A DNA stretch of 6,539 bases from Syntrophobacter sp. DG_60 (GCA_001304365.1 LJNA01000095.1:1-6539); one strand, 5' to 3'; numbered from the stretch's first letter, positions 1-6,190 are shown. The notes: generated by a model from the sequence alone, not told the origin. Numbers and translations: made by a program.

Positions 1-432
1 ATGCGTTTAAGCCTAATATGTCTGTTATGTGTACTTATCTTAAATAGTTGCACTGCAACAAGAACAATAATGGTACCGCCTATGGAAAGAACACCCACCA
101 TCTATGATATATATCAGGCCGTTTTAGACACCTTTGTAGAATTAGGCATTCCTGTAGAGTTTCAAGAGCCTCCATATACTTTAGAAAGCATTTGGATGCA
201 CTGGCCAAATTCAACTAAGAGCAAGGTTTTGGGGTTTCCCCTAACTTGGTGGAAGTACAGTGCAATTATTGAAAAAGACAATGTGTTACTAAAAGCTAAG
301 GGACGTGGATTTGGCCTTATGCCACCATTTATTCTGGGAAATTTCTTAGCCCCCATGGACTGGATAGCTAAACCGCTACAGGGAAATCTCAGAACTATGG
401 GAATAGATGTGAGGACGGAAATAGTCCCCTGA
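1..432 (+). CDS. small predicted lipoprotein of unknown function
   Basis: This gene encodes a 143-residue protein. It begins with a short N-region (Met-Arg), a hydrophobic stretch (residues 3-14) and a lipobox-like LNSC, with Cys17 as the predicted lipidation site. Asn at -2 is less usual but tolerated. Residue +2 after the Cys is Thr, not Asp, so outer-membrane sorting is expected in a Gram-negative cell. The mature part (about 126 residues) has no recognised domain. It is rich in aromatic and Pro residues (WMHW around 66-69, FPLTWWKY around 79-86) and has no further membrane segment. The ATG is the first base of the window, so its ribosome binding site is not visible; a start further upstream cannot be excluded, but this start gives a well-formed signal peptide. 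The stop lies 12 bases before the aminotransferase start, which suggests co-transcription. Gene and lipoprotein nature are fairly secure; function is unknown. Confidence 0.75.
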   Translation: MRLSLICLLCVLILNSCTATRTIMVPPMERTPTIYDIYQAVLDTFVELGIPVEFQEPPYTLESIWMHWPNSTKSKVLGFPLTWWKYSAIIEKDNVLLKAKGRGFGLMPPFILGNFLAPMDWIAKPLQGNLRTMGIDVRTEIVP

Positions 433-434
433 TC

Positions 435-440
435 AGAGGA
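435..440 (+). promoter_or_regulatory. ribosome binding site of the aminotransferase gene
   Basis: AGAGGA lies four bases upstream of the ATG at 445, between the lipoprotein stop and the aminotransferase start. It supports that start and a shared transcript for the two genes. Confidence 0.6.
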
Positions 441-444
441 AATC

Positions 445-1626
445 ATGAGTATTGCTCAAAAAATGGAGGGTTTTATCACAAGGGCTTCTTGGATTAGAAA
501 AATGTTTGAGGAAGGTGAAAAATTAAAGAAAATATATGGTGTAGACCAGGTATTCGATTTTAGTCTAGGGAATCCAGATCTAGAACCCCCTGATGCATTC
601 TTCAAATTTTTAGAAAAAGAGGCCTTATTACATAAAGGACATGGATATATGCCAAATGCCGGATTTGAAGAAACAAGAGAGGCGGTGGCTAACTACCTCA
701 AAAGGGAGCACAACTTGCCATTTTCTTTTGAGCACATTGTTATGACCTGTGGTGCAGCAGGTGCAATTAACATAGCTTTAAAAGCCTTGCTTGATCCTGG
801 GGATGAGATAATTGTGCCGGCTCCATACTTTGTAGAATACAATTTTTATATAGACAACCACAATGGTGTATTAAAAGTGGTGCCTACTAAAGATAATTTT
901 GATTTGGATTTAGAAGTAATTGCACATAATATTACCATAAAGACCAAGGCTATCTTGCTAAATTCCCCCAACAATCCAACAGGACAGATCTATAGTGTAG
1001 AGACCCTAAAGGGACTAGCTAAGATATTGGAAAAACATGTTCAACAGACCAATCGTATAGTTTATATAATTATGGATGAGCCATATCATAAGATTGTCTA
1101 TGACAATTGTACAATACCAAGCATTTTCCAGGTTTACCCTCAAACATTGGTCGCTGATTCATTTTCTAAGAGCTTATCTATACCTGGTGAAAGAATCGGC
1201 TATTTGGCCGTTAATCCAGAGGCTGCACATAAAAGCTCCATTATAAAAGCTGCCATCTTGGCAAATCGCATACTGGGATTTGTCAATGCCCCTGCTTTGA
1301 TGCAAAGGGTAATTATACATGTATTAGATGAAACAGTAGATGTAAGACAATATCAATATAAAAGAGATCTATTGTGCGAAGGTCTATCTAAAATGGGCTT
1401 TTCTTTTATCAAGCCGAAAGGTGCTTTCTATCTATTCCCCAAAAGCCCTATTTTGGATGATATAGCATTTGTGGAGGCTCTAAAAAAGGAGCGGATTCTA
1501 GCTGCTCCAGGCAGTGGATTCGCAGCACCTGGTTATTTTCGTCTTTCCTTTTGTGTAGAGATCTCTACAATTGAAAACGCCCTACCCTACTTTGAGAACG
1601 TAGCTAGGGTATTTAATCTTGTATAA
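445..1626 (+). CDS. PLP-dependent class I/II aminotransferase
   Basis: This is a 393-residue fold-type I aminotransferase (COG0436-like), a cytoplasmic enzyme that moves an amino group between an amino acid and a 2-oxo acid through pyridoxal phosphate. Visible motifs, in order: LGNPDLEPP near 41-49 (substrate-side N-terminal segment); GHGYMPNAG near 65-73; TCGAAGA near 101-107 (cofactor phosphate loop); NSPNNPTG 173-180 with the ring-contacting Asn177; MDEPY 210-214 with Asp211, which pairs with the pyridine nitrogen; SFSKSLSIPGERIGY 239-253 with the Schiff-base Lys242 and phosphate-binding Arg250; and YFRLSF 364-369 with Arg366 for the substrate carboxylate. Length is normal and all key residues are present, so it should be active. 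The amino donor cannot be read from sequence; aspartate, alanine or aromatic specificity are all possible. It follows the lipoprotein gene by 12 bases, although the two products have no obvious functional link, and it converges with the regulator gene. Confidence 0.93.
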   Translation: MSIAQKMEGFITRASWIRKMFEEGEKLKKIYGVDQVFDFSLGNPDLEPPDAFFKFLEKEALLHKGHGYMPNAGFEETREAVANYLKREHNLPFSFEHIVMTCGAAGAINIALKALLDPGDEIIVPAPYFVEYNFYIDNHNGVLKVVPTKDNFDLDLEVIAHNITIKTKAILLNSPNNPTGQIYSVETLKGLAKILEKHVQQTNRIVYIIMDEPYHKIVYDNCTIPSIFQVYPQTLVADSFSKSLSIPGERIGYLAVNPEAAHKSSIIKAAILANRILGFVNAPALMQRVIIHVLDETVDVRQYQYKRDLLCEGLSKMGFSFIKPKGAFYLFPKSPILDDIAFVEALKKERILAAPGSGFAAPGYFRLSFCVEISTIENALPYFENVARVFNLV

Positions 1627-1651
1627 CAATTTATATCTATGCCTTTTTTTT
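1608..1651 (+). terminator. weak candidate terminator after the aminotransferase gene
   Basis: A run of eight T (1644-1651) follows an interrupted stem. GGTAT (1608-1612) can pair with ATGCC (1639-1643, one G-T wobble), and an inner TTGT/ACAA hairpin (1619-1622 and 1626-1629) has a three-base loop. The stem is broken by unpaired A/T stretches and overlaps the end of the coding region. It is only a plausible intrinsic terminator in the 23-base gap between convergent genes. Confidence 0.25.
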
Positions 1652-2066
1652 AAACACTATTCTTAACTTTTCTTTCTATGCTTTTGAGAGTTTTTTCCAC
1701 CAAATTTATAGGCATAACGTGATGTTTATACCGTTCTTTTTTAACTTGTTTTATCTTACCTTTGTCTCGAAGCTCTTTCAGCCAGGGAAGTAAGGATCCC
1801 TTGGGAATACCTAATTGCTGCAATAATTCTTTATTTCCTACGTCCTCTGTAGCTGTAAATCCTGCCTCTTTGGCATATAGCTTTCCGATGAGATACAATA
1901 AAATTTGCTCTTTACCACCTAGCTCATCCTTAAACAGGATATCAACTTTTCCATCTTTTGTTATACGAATGAATTGCTTCGCTAAATCAAAATTCTTTTC
2001 AAGAGCGTTAGAATAATCAACTGTCATTTGCTCAATTATTTTTTTTCTAAGATCATTTTCCTCCAT
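1650..2066 (-). CDS. predicted winged helix-turn-helix DNA-binding protein
   Basis: This gene encodes a 138-residue, strongly basic protein starting at the ATG at 2066. The C-terminal half looks like a winged helix: a helix around 52-68 (GKEQILLYLIGKLYAKEAG), HTH helix NKELLQQLG 78-86, turn IPKG 87-90, recognition helix SLLPWLKELRDKG 91-103, then a Lys/Arg-rich wing and C-terminal helix. The N-terminal half (1-50) is mainly helical, ending in a beta-like KDGKVDILFKD; it could dimerise or sense a signal. I do not recognise the family. 'Transcription regulator' is inferred from the helix pattern. The arrangement recalls small winged-helix proteins common in archaea, a weak impression only. An in-frame TTG at 2102 would add 12 residues, but it coincides with the -35 box of the likely promoter, so the ATG is preferred. 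No Shine-Dalgarno precedes the ATG. The gene stands alone, convergent with the aminotransferase gene and divergent from mnmA. Confidence 0.75.
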   Translation of the reverse strand: MEENDLRKKIIEQMTVDYSNALEKNFDLAKQFIRITKDGKVDILFKDELGGKEQILLYLIGKLYAKEAGFTATEDVGNKELLQQLGIPKGSLLPWLKELRDKGKIKQVKKERYKHHVMPINLVEKTLKSIERKVKNSV

Positions 2067-2087
2067 GTAAATAATATAATCATAATT
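2067..2087 (-). promoter_or_regulatory. degenerate operator-like inverted repeat over the -10 box
   Basis: On the - strand this stretch reads AATTATGAT, three bases (TAT), then ATTATTTAC. Against the perfect repeat at 2186-2206 the first arm matches 8 of 9 and the second arm matches the first five bases. It covers the -10 element and ends at the base just before the start codon of the HTH gene. A repressor bound here would block its own transcription. This is an inference from position and similarity. Confidence 0.35.
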
Positions 2088-2102
2088 TTTTAAAAGTGTC
2101 AA
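2073..2102 (-). promoter_or_regulatory. candidate sigma70-type promoter of the HTH gene, leaderless
   Basis: Read on the - strand, a perfect -35 box TTGACA (2102-2097) is followed after 18 bases by TATATT (2078-2073). The alternative TTATAT gives a 17-base spacer. Start of transcription about seven bases past the -10 box would fall at 2066, the A of the ATG, so the mRNA would have no 5' leader. This fits the absence of a Shine-Dalgarno. The -10 region also lies inside a degenerate copy of the ATTATAATT inverted repeat found upstream. Confidence 0.6.
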
Positions 2103-2120
2103 TTACCTTCAATATTGAAA

Positions 2121-2134
2121 TTTTTATTATAATT
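2121..2134 (+). repeat. direct repeat copy 1 (TTTTTATTATAATT)
   Basis: This exact 14-base sequence recurs at 2240-2253. The match extends leftward to AAATTTTT(T), with one extra T in the second copy. It contains the 9-mer ATTATAATT (2126-2134), the arm of the inverted repeat at 2186-2206. It lies just upstream of the -35 box of the HTH gene, so it could be an operator half-site. Chance in very A+T-rich DNA is the alternative. Confidence 0.45.
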
Positions 2135-2185
2135 TTGTTTCAAAAATCTGTTAAATAAATTTCTGCCTACATTTTCTTAAGAGAG

Positions 2186-2206
2186 AATTATAATATAATT
2201 ATAATT
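2186..2206. promoter_or_regulatory. perfect 9-base inverted repeat, candidate operator
   Basis: AATTATAAT (2186-2194), spacer ATA, ATTATAATT (2198-2206) is an exact dyad with 9-base arms. The spacing suits a dimeric winged-helix protein bound across about two helical turns. It sits about 120 bases upstream of the HTH gene start and 150 bases upstream of mnmA, and its arm sequence recurs twice more in the same gap. Each arm also contains TATAAT, so parts could act as a -10 box, but I found no matching -35 element on either strand. Confidence 0.5.
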
Positions 2207-2239
2207 TTTTCCGATATTTTGGAGGAATACCAGCTAAAT

Positions 2240-2253
2240 TTTTTATTATAATT
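2240..2253 (+). repeat. direct repeat copy 2 (TTTTTATTATAATT)
   Basis: This is the exact second copy of the 14-mer at 2121-2134, including ATTATAATT (2245-2253). It ends 15 bases before the candidate -35 box of mnmA. If it is a binding site, it links the regulator to mnmA expression; this is speculative. Confidence 0.45.
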
Positions 2254-2268
2254 AGATTATTAACAAAT

Positions 2269-2296
2269 TTTACAGCTATGAATTAAGATATATATT
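2269..2296 (+). promoter_or_regulatory. candidate promoter of mnmA
   Basis: TTTACA (2269-2274) and TATATT (2291-2296) are separated by 16 bases. Transcription from about 2303 would give a leader of about 50 bases before the GTG start. The region is A+T-rich, so chance matches are likely; the spacing and -35 match make this the best candidate in the gap. Confidence 0.4.
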
Positions 2297-2355
2297 AGGA
2301 ATAATCCAACTCTTACTGTGTTGTTAAGGGATTTTGTATTGTTTAAAATGTCTTT

Positions 2356-3438
2356 GTGTCTAAGAAAATAAAAGTTGCAGTTGCCATAAGTGGTGGCATA
2401 GATAGCGCTGTAGCGGCGTATTTGCTTAAGAAAAAAGGATATGATGTAACAGCTATCTTTTTACAACTAACAGATAGTAAACCAAACTTTTCCCCTCTAA
2501 GCATTGCCAAATTTTTGGACATTCCCTATGTCAAATTTGACCTAAGAAATGTCTTTAAGCAAGCAGTGATTGATTACTTTATCAATGCTTATCTCCGTGG
2601 AATGACACCCAATCCTTGTATCATCTGCAATCAGAAGATCAAATTCGGCCTCCTTTTAGAGAAAGCAAAAAGAATGGGATTTGACTACATAGCTACTGGG
2701 CACTATGCCAGAAAATGCTGGGATGAAAAAAGCAGACGTTATCTACTTTTACGCAGCATAGACAAAGAAAAGGAGCAATCTTATTTTTTATTTGCCCTAA
2801 ATCAAGAGCAATTATCTCATGTTATTTGGCCATTAGGAGATTTAAGTAAAATAAAAGTTAAAGAAATTGCCCTAAGTATCGATTTACCTAATATAAACAT
2901 TAAAGAGAGTCAAGAACTATGTTTTATTCCTAAAGGGGATTATCGCTACTTTCTAAAACAGTATATAAAGTCAGACTATGAGATTGGTGAAATTATAAAT
3001 ACAAAAGGGGAGCATTTAGGTTGGCACAAAGGGCTTTGGTACTATACCGTGGGACAGCGACACGGCATAGGAATACCAGAGGCTACACCCTATTATGTAA
3101 GGGCCTTAAATGTAAAGCAAAATCGATTAGTTGTTGCCAAACGGGAGGAGCTATACTCCTCAGAAATGATAGTAAAAGATGTAAATTTTATTGCCTTCCA
3201 AAAATTGCAAAAGCCTGTTCAGGCAATAGTGAAAGTACGTTATCAACATCCAGGAACACGGGCTACACTACTTCCCCTTACAGACAATAAGATAAAGGTA
3301 GTGTTTGCAGAACCTCAGTTTGGCATCACGCCCGGACAGGCCGCTGTATTTTATAAGGAAGATATCTGTTTGGGCGGTGGGTGGATTAGCCAACAAATAA
3401 ACAAATTGATTAATGAAGAAACCAATAAAGACTCATAG
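2356..3438 (+). CDS. mnmA: tRNA-specific 2-thiouridylase MnmA
   Basis: This 360-residue protein, of normal family length, puts sulfur on C2 of the wobble uridine U34 of Lys, Glu and Gln tRNAs. It uses ATP to adenylate U34, with sulfur relayed from a cysteine desulfurase. Visible: PP-loop AISGGIDSAVAA with SGGIDS at 12-17; TPNPCIICNQKIKF near 84-97 with the catalytic-position Cys91 and an extra Cys88 where the E. coli enzyme has Asp; GHYAR 115-119; SQELCFIP with the second active-site Cys189; WYYTVGQRHGIGI near 228-240; and a C-terminal beta domain ending GQAAVFY...GGGWI. The segment between the PP-loop and the CxxC (about 38-55) is shorter than usual and lacks the acidic Cys/Asp-Asp-Ala motif often found there. 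The start is GTG at 2356. An in-frame stop lies just upstream at 2344, so no longer start exists, and translation from here gives the expected N-terminus. No good Shine-Dalgarno is placed for it; the nearest, AAGGG at 2326-2330, is 25 bases away. Confidence 0.95.
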   Translation: MSKKIKVAVAISGGIDSAVAAYLLKKKGYDVTAIFLQLTDSKPNFSPLSIAKFLDIPYVKFDLRNVFKQAVIDYFINAYLRGMTPNPCIICNQKIKFGLLLEKAKRMGFDYIATGHYARKCWDEKSRRYLLLRSIDKEKEQSYFLFALNQEQLSHVIWPLGDLSKIKVKEIALSIDLPNINIKESQELCFIPKGDYRYFLKQYIKSDYEIGEIINTKGEHLGWHKGLWYYTVGQRHGIGIPEATPYYVRALNVKQNRLVVAKREELYSSEMIVKDVNFIAFQKLQKPVQAIVKVRYQHPGTRATLLPLTDNKIKVVFAEPQFGITPGQAAVFYKEDICLGGGWISQQINKLINEETNKDS

Positions 3439-3478
3439 AGAATATCAAGTCCTAAAAAAATGGCAAAGTCCAAATGAT

Positions 3479-3501
3479 AAATTAAATTTAAACTTTAATT
3501 T
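3479..3501. terminator. A/T-only hairpin between convergent mnmA and argH
   Basis: AAATTAAA (3479-3486) and TTTAATTT (3494-3501) form a perfect 8-base inverted repeat around a seven-base loop, overlapping the argH stop codon. It sits where both convergent transcripts should end. It has no G/C in the stem and only short T runs, so termination would be weak. A bidirectional terminator is possible but unproven. Confidence 0.3.
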
Positions 3502-4883
3502 TTCCTCTTAAGTTTCAGTTTTTTCTGAACTTTTTCAATAAGCCTTAATGTTTCCTTTGGTGCTGTTCCAGCAAAAGAGGTACGTCTAGCAATGGCCTTA
3601 TTTATATTTAATACATCTTTTACATCACTACCAATTAAATCGCAAAGACCACGTATTTCCTCTAAACTTAATTCCTCTAATGCCTTGCCCGTTTTTTCAC
3701 AGTATTTCACTATTTCTCCCACAATCCCATGGGCTTCTCTAAAAGGTACCCCCTTAAGGACTAAATAATCAGCCAGATCGGTAGCCAATAAAAACCCTTT
3801 TTCAGCAGCTTTTCTCATCTGTTCCTTATTAATTTTTATATTTTGCAAAAACACTGTTAGAATGTTTAAAATGGGCTTCAGGGTATCAATGGTACTAAAC
3901 AGTGGCTTTTTATCCTCCTGCATGTCTCGATTGTAGGATAAAGGAATTCCTTTCATCACAGTAAGCAAATTAAATAAATTTCCATAAATATCCCCTACCC
4001 TGCCTCTTGTTAATTCTAATACATCAGGGTTTTTCTTCTGAGGCATAATGCTGCTGCCTGTGCAAAACGCATCATTGATTTCTATAAAATTAAATTCTTG
4101 ACTAGACCACAATATAAAGTCTTCTGCTAAACGACTTAAATGCATAGCCAAAATGGAGGCTGCACTGAGAAACTCTAATATAAAGTCTCTATCACTCACT
4201 GCATCTATACTATTTTCTGAAACTTCCTTAAAGCCCAAAAGTCTTGCCACATAATGCCTGTCTATAGGAAGACCAGTGCCTGCCAAGGCACAGCTCCCCA
4301 GTGGTAAGATATCTACTCTTTTATAGCAGTCTCTTAGACGCTCAACGTCACGTTTAAGCATCTCTGTATAGGCCATCAAATAATGGGAAAATAAGATGGG
4401 CTGTGCATGTTGTAGGTGAGTATAGCCGGGCATAATAACATCTATATACACCTTTGCCAGTTTAGCTAAATTACCTCTCAAACCCTGAATCAATTCAATA
4501 ATATTTTTAATTTCATCCCTTAGATAAAGACGCTCATCTAAGGCTATTTGGTCATTACGACTTCTGGCAGTATGGATTTTAAGAGCTAATTTACCTATCT
4601 TTTTCTCCAATGCCCTTTCGATGGCCATATGAATGTCTTCATCACTAACATCGAACAACAAATTCCCACTCCCTATCTCACCCTTTATTTCTTTTAACCC
4701 CTGAATAATTTTCTTAGCTTCTCCTTTTTTAATAATTTTCTGTTTGGCCAGCATATTTACATGAGCAATACTCCCTTCAATGTCATAAGCATAAAGACGT
4801 TTATCTAGATTAATAGAAGCTGTAAATGATTCTACTAAGCGTGATGTTTCTTTACTAAATCTACCTGCCCAAGGTTTTTTCAC
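3495..4883 (-). CDS. argH: argininosuccinate lyase
   Basis: This 462-residue enzyme of the fumarase/aspartase superfamily splits argininosuccinate into arginine and fumarate, the last step of arginine synthesis; it works as a cytoplasmic homotetramer. Conserved blocks: KPWAGRF at 3-9 and LVESFTASI 16-24; SDEDIHMAIE near 80-89; HTARSRNDQ 104-112; GYTHLQHAQP 153-162 with His156; LPLGSCALAGT near 193-203; and the signature GSSIMPQKKNPD 276-287 carrying the mobile-loop serine. The start is taken as GTG at 4883. It overlaps the argG stop by one base (TAGTG), has AAAGGG seven bases upstream, and yields the family-typical N-terminus MKKPWAGRF. A TTG at 4904 would add seven unusual residues. Length is normal and all motifs are intact. 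It is coupled to argG. Confidence 0.97.
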   Translation of the reverse strand: MKKPWAGRFSKETSRLVESFTASINLDKRLYAYDIEGSIAHVNMLAKQKIIKKGEAKKIIQGLKEIKGEIGSGNLLFDVSDEDIHMAIERALEKKIGKLALKIHTARSRNDQIALDERLYLRDEIKNIIELIQGLRGNLAKLAKVYIDVIMPGYTHLQHAQPILFSHYLMAYTEMLKRDVERLRDCYKRVDILPLGSCALAGTGLPIDRHYVARLLGFKEVSENSIDAVSDRDFILEFLSAASILAMHLSRLAEDFILWSSQEFNFIEINDAFCTGSSIMPQKKNPDVLELTRGRVGDIYGNLFNLLTVMKGIPLSYNRDMQEDKKPLFSTIDTLKPILNILTVFLQNIKINKEQMRKAAEKGFLLATDLADYLVLKGVPFREAHGIVGEIVKYCEKTGKALEELSLEEIRGLCDLIGSDVKDVLNINKAIARRTSFAGTAPKETLRLIEKVQKKLKLKRKN

Positions 4884-6076
4884 TACTTTTCCCTTTGATA
4901 CCAAGTCTTAAGCCTTAATCCATGTAATCGAATAAAACCCTCTGCATCCCTTGGGCTATAGTCCTTGGCACCCTCAAATGTGGCCAATTCAGCTTTATAT
5001 AAACTATAAGGAGACCTCCTTCCCAAAACAGTACATTGTCCTTTATAAAGCTTCATCCTTACATCACCACTTACATTTTCTTGAGTTTTGTCCATAAATA
5101 CTTGAAGTGCTTCCCTTTCAGGTGAAAACCAAAACCCATAATAAACTAGCTCTGCATAACGGGGGATAAGGCCATCACGCAAATGCATCACTTCCCTATC
5201 CATGGTAATGGCCTCTAAGGCCTGATGAGCAATTCTAATCAGTGTCCCACCAGGGGTTTCGTATATTCCCCTTGATTTTATTCCTACAAATCGGTTTTCC
5301 ACCAAATCAACCCGACCTATTCCATGTCTGCCCCCAATTTTATTAAGGCAGTTTAAAAGGCTTGCAGGGCTCATCTTCTGCCCATTCACAGCCACTGGAT
5401 CACCTTTTAGAAAGCTAATGGTAATATCTTCTGGTTTATTTAAGGCCTTTTCAGGCGAAACTGTAAGGTTAAACATTGTTTCTGGTGCTGGTTTCCAAGG
5501 GTCTTCCAAATCCCCACCCTCATAACTAACATGGAGTAAGTTTCTATCTATACTATACGGTCTTTCCAGGGTAGCCTCTACTGGAATATCCTTCTCTTTT
5601 GCATAAGCCATCAAATCACTGCGGGCCTTAAACGGCCATTGTCTCCAAGGGGTAATAATCTTTAAATGCGGAGCCAATGCCATATAAGTCAATTCAAACC
5701 TTACTTGGTCATTTCCTTTACTAGTAGCACCATGAGCTACTGCATCAGCGCCTTCCTCTTTAGCAATCTCTATTTGTTTTTTGGCAATTACTGGCCTAGC
5801 CAAGGAAGTGCCTAGCAGGTAGCCAGATTCATAGACAGCATTAGCACGAAAGGCTGTAAAGACAAAATCTTTCACAAACTCCTCTTTTAAATCCACCATG
5901 TAAAACCTATCTGCTCCCGTGGCTAAGGCCTTTTCTTTAAGCCCTGATAAGTCTTCTTGTCCTATGTCTGCAGTAAATACTGCTAGTTGACAATTATATG
6001 TCTCTTTTAACCATCTTAAGATGACCGAGGTATCTAGACCACCAGAATAGGCTAACACTATTTTATTGATTTTCAT
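4883..6076 (-). CDS. argG: argininosuccinate synthase
   Basis: This 397-residue enzyme condenses citrulline and aspartate with ATP to make argininosuccinate, AMP and pyrophosphate, the penultimate step of arginine synthesis. It is the usual ~400-residue bacterial form. Visible: N-terminal PP-loop AYSGGLDTS 9-17; ADIGQ 36-40; the signature [13 protein letters not shown] 116-128; ITPWRQW 141-147; [17 protein letters not shown] 177-193; and [24 protein letters not shown] 254-277. Nothing essential is missing. The ATG at 6076 gives the normal N-terminus; upstream in frame there is a stop at 6116-6118 and no other ATG between. No Shine-Dalgarno is seen before it (ATATCAC directly precedes the ATG). 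The stop overlaps the argH start, so the two are probably made from one mRNA. It follows ftsH in the same direction after 165 bases; read-through from ftsH or a promoter in that gap are both possible. No arginine-repressor box was recognised. Confidence 0.97.
   Translation of the reverse strand: MKINKIVLAYSGGLDTSVILRWLKETYNCQLAVFTADIGQEDLSGLKEKALATGADRFYMVDLKEEFVKDFVFTAFRANAVYESGYLLGTSLARPVIAKKQIEIAKEEGADAVAHGATSKGNDQVRFELTYMALAPHLKIITPWRQWPFKARSDLMAYAKEKDIPVEATLERPYSIDRNLLHVSYEGGDLEDPWKPAPETMFNLTVSPEKALNKPEDITISFLKGDPVAVNGQKMSPASLLNCLNKIGGRHGIGRVDLVENRFVGIKSRGIYETPGGTLIRIAHQALEAITMDREVMHLRDGLIPRYAELVYYGFWFSPEREALQVFMDKTQENVSGDVRMKLYKGQCTVLGRRSPYSLYKAELATFEGAKDYSPRDAEGFIRLHGLRLKTWYQREK
4891..4896 (-). 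promoter_or_regulatory. ribosome binding site that decides the argH start
   Basis: On the - strand, AAAGGG lies seven bases before the GTG at 4883, inside the last codons of argG. Its position favours the GTG over the upstream TTG at 4904, which would lie upstream of this site. Confidence 0.55.
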
Positions 6077-6083
6077 GTGATAT

Positions 6084-6125
6084 GTTAGTTTATTGAGTTT
6101 ACATGGTTTGTTGGTTTATTGGGTT
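6084..6125. repeat. two imperfect copies of GTTRGTTTATTGRGTT upstream of argG
   Basis: GTTAGTTTATTGAGTT (6084-6099) and GTTGGTTTATTGGGTT (6110-6125) match at 14 of 16 bases with a 26-base period. The copy nearer argG lies eight bases from its start codon, where a ribosome binding site would normally be. They look like a degenerate short tandem repeat; function is unknown. Confidence 0.55.
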
Positions 6126-6144
6126 AAAAATCGTATAAACCCAA
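6119..6144. repeat. 7-base inverted repeat in the argG leader region
   Basis: TTGGGTT (6119-6125) and AACCCAA (6138-6144) pair exactly around a 12-base loop. A competing pairing, GGTTTAT (6113-6119) with ATAAACC (6135-6141), uses overlapping bases. It could fold in the argG leader RNA, or it may be a by-product of the repeats. No U-run follows on the argG strand, so it is not a clear terminator for ftsH. Confidence 0.35.
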
Positions 6145-6167
6145 AAGAACTCAAGAAACCGCTTAAA

Positions 6168-6190
6168 CATGTATCGTAATCATGTATCGT
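6168..6190. repeat. tandem CATGTATCGT repeat between ftsH and argG
   Basis: CATGTATCGT occurs exactly twice (6168-6177 and 6181-6190), separated by AAT. It is followed by looser CATG-containing variants (about 6191-6214, including TCATGAATCATATG). The 165-base gap 6077-6241 is mostly this and the GTTTATTG repeat. I see no confident promoter, small gene or RNA gene in it. Confidence 0.6.

Noticed and set aside
162..446. 94-codon open frame on the - strand under the lipoprotein gene
   Set aside because: It lies antisense to a gene with a clear lipoprotein signal and has no recognisable protein features or start signals.
1762..2016. 84-codon open frame on the + strand inside the HTH gene
   Set aside because: It is antisense to the better-supported HTH protein; its Ser/Asn-rich composition is typical of a shadow frame.
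2067..2102. N-terminal extension of the HTH protein from a TTG codon at 2102
   Set aside because: The TTG is part of a perfect TTGACA -35 box with a matching -10, no Shine-Dalgarno precedes it, and the ATG at 2066 gives a sensible N-terminus.
2221..2225. GGAGG as a ribosome binding site for a small gene in the gap before mnmA
   Set aside because: No ATG, GTG or TTG lies at a usable distance downstream, and stops occur soon after in the A+T-rich sequence.
3021..3290. 89-codon open frame on the + strand inside mnmA
   Set aside because: It overlaps a conserved part of MnmA in another frame, without family features.
3447..3471. AAGTCC direct repeat after mnmA
   Set aside because: Six bases repeated once in a short spacer is expected by chance.
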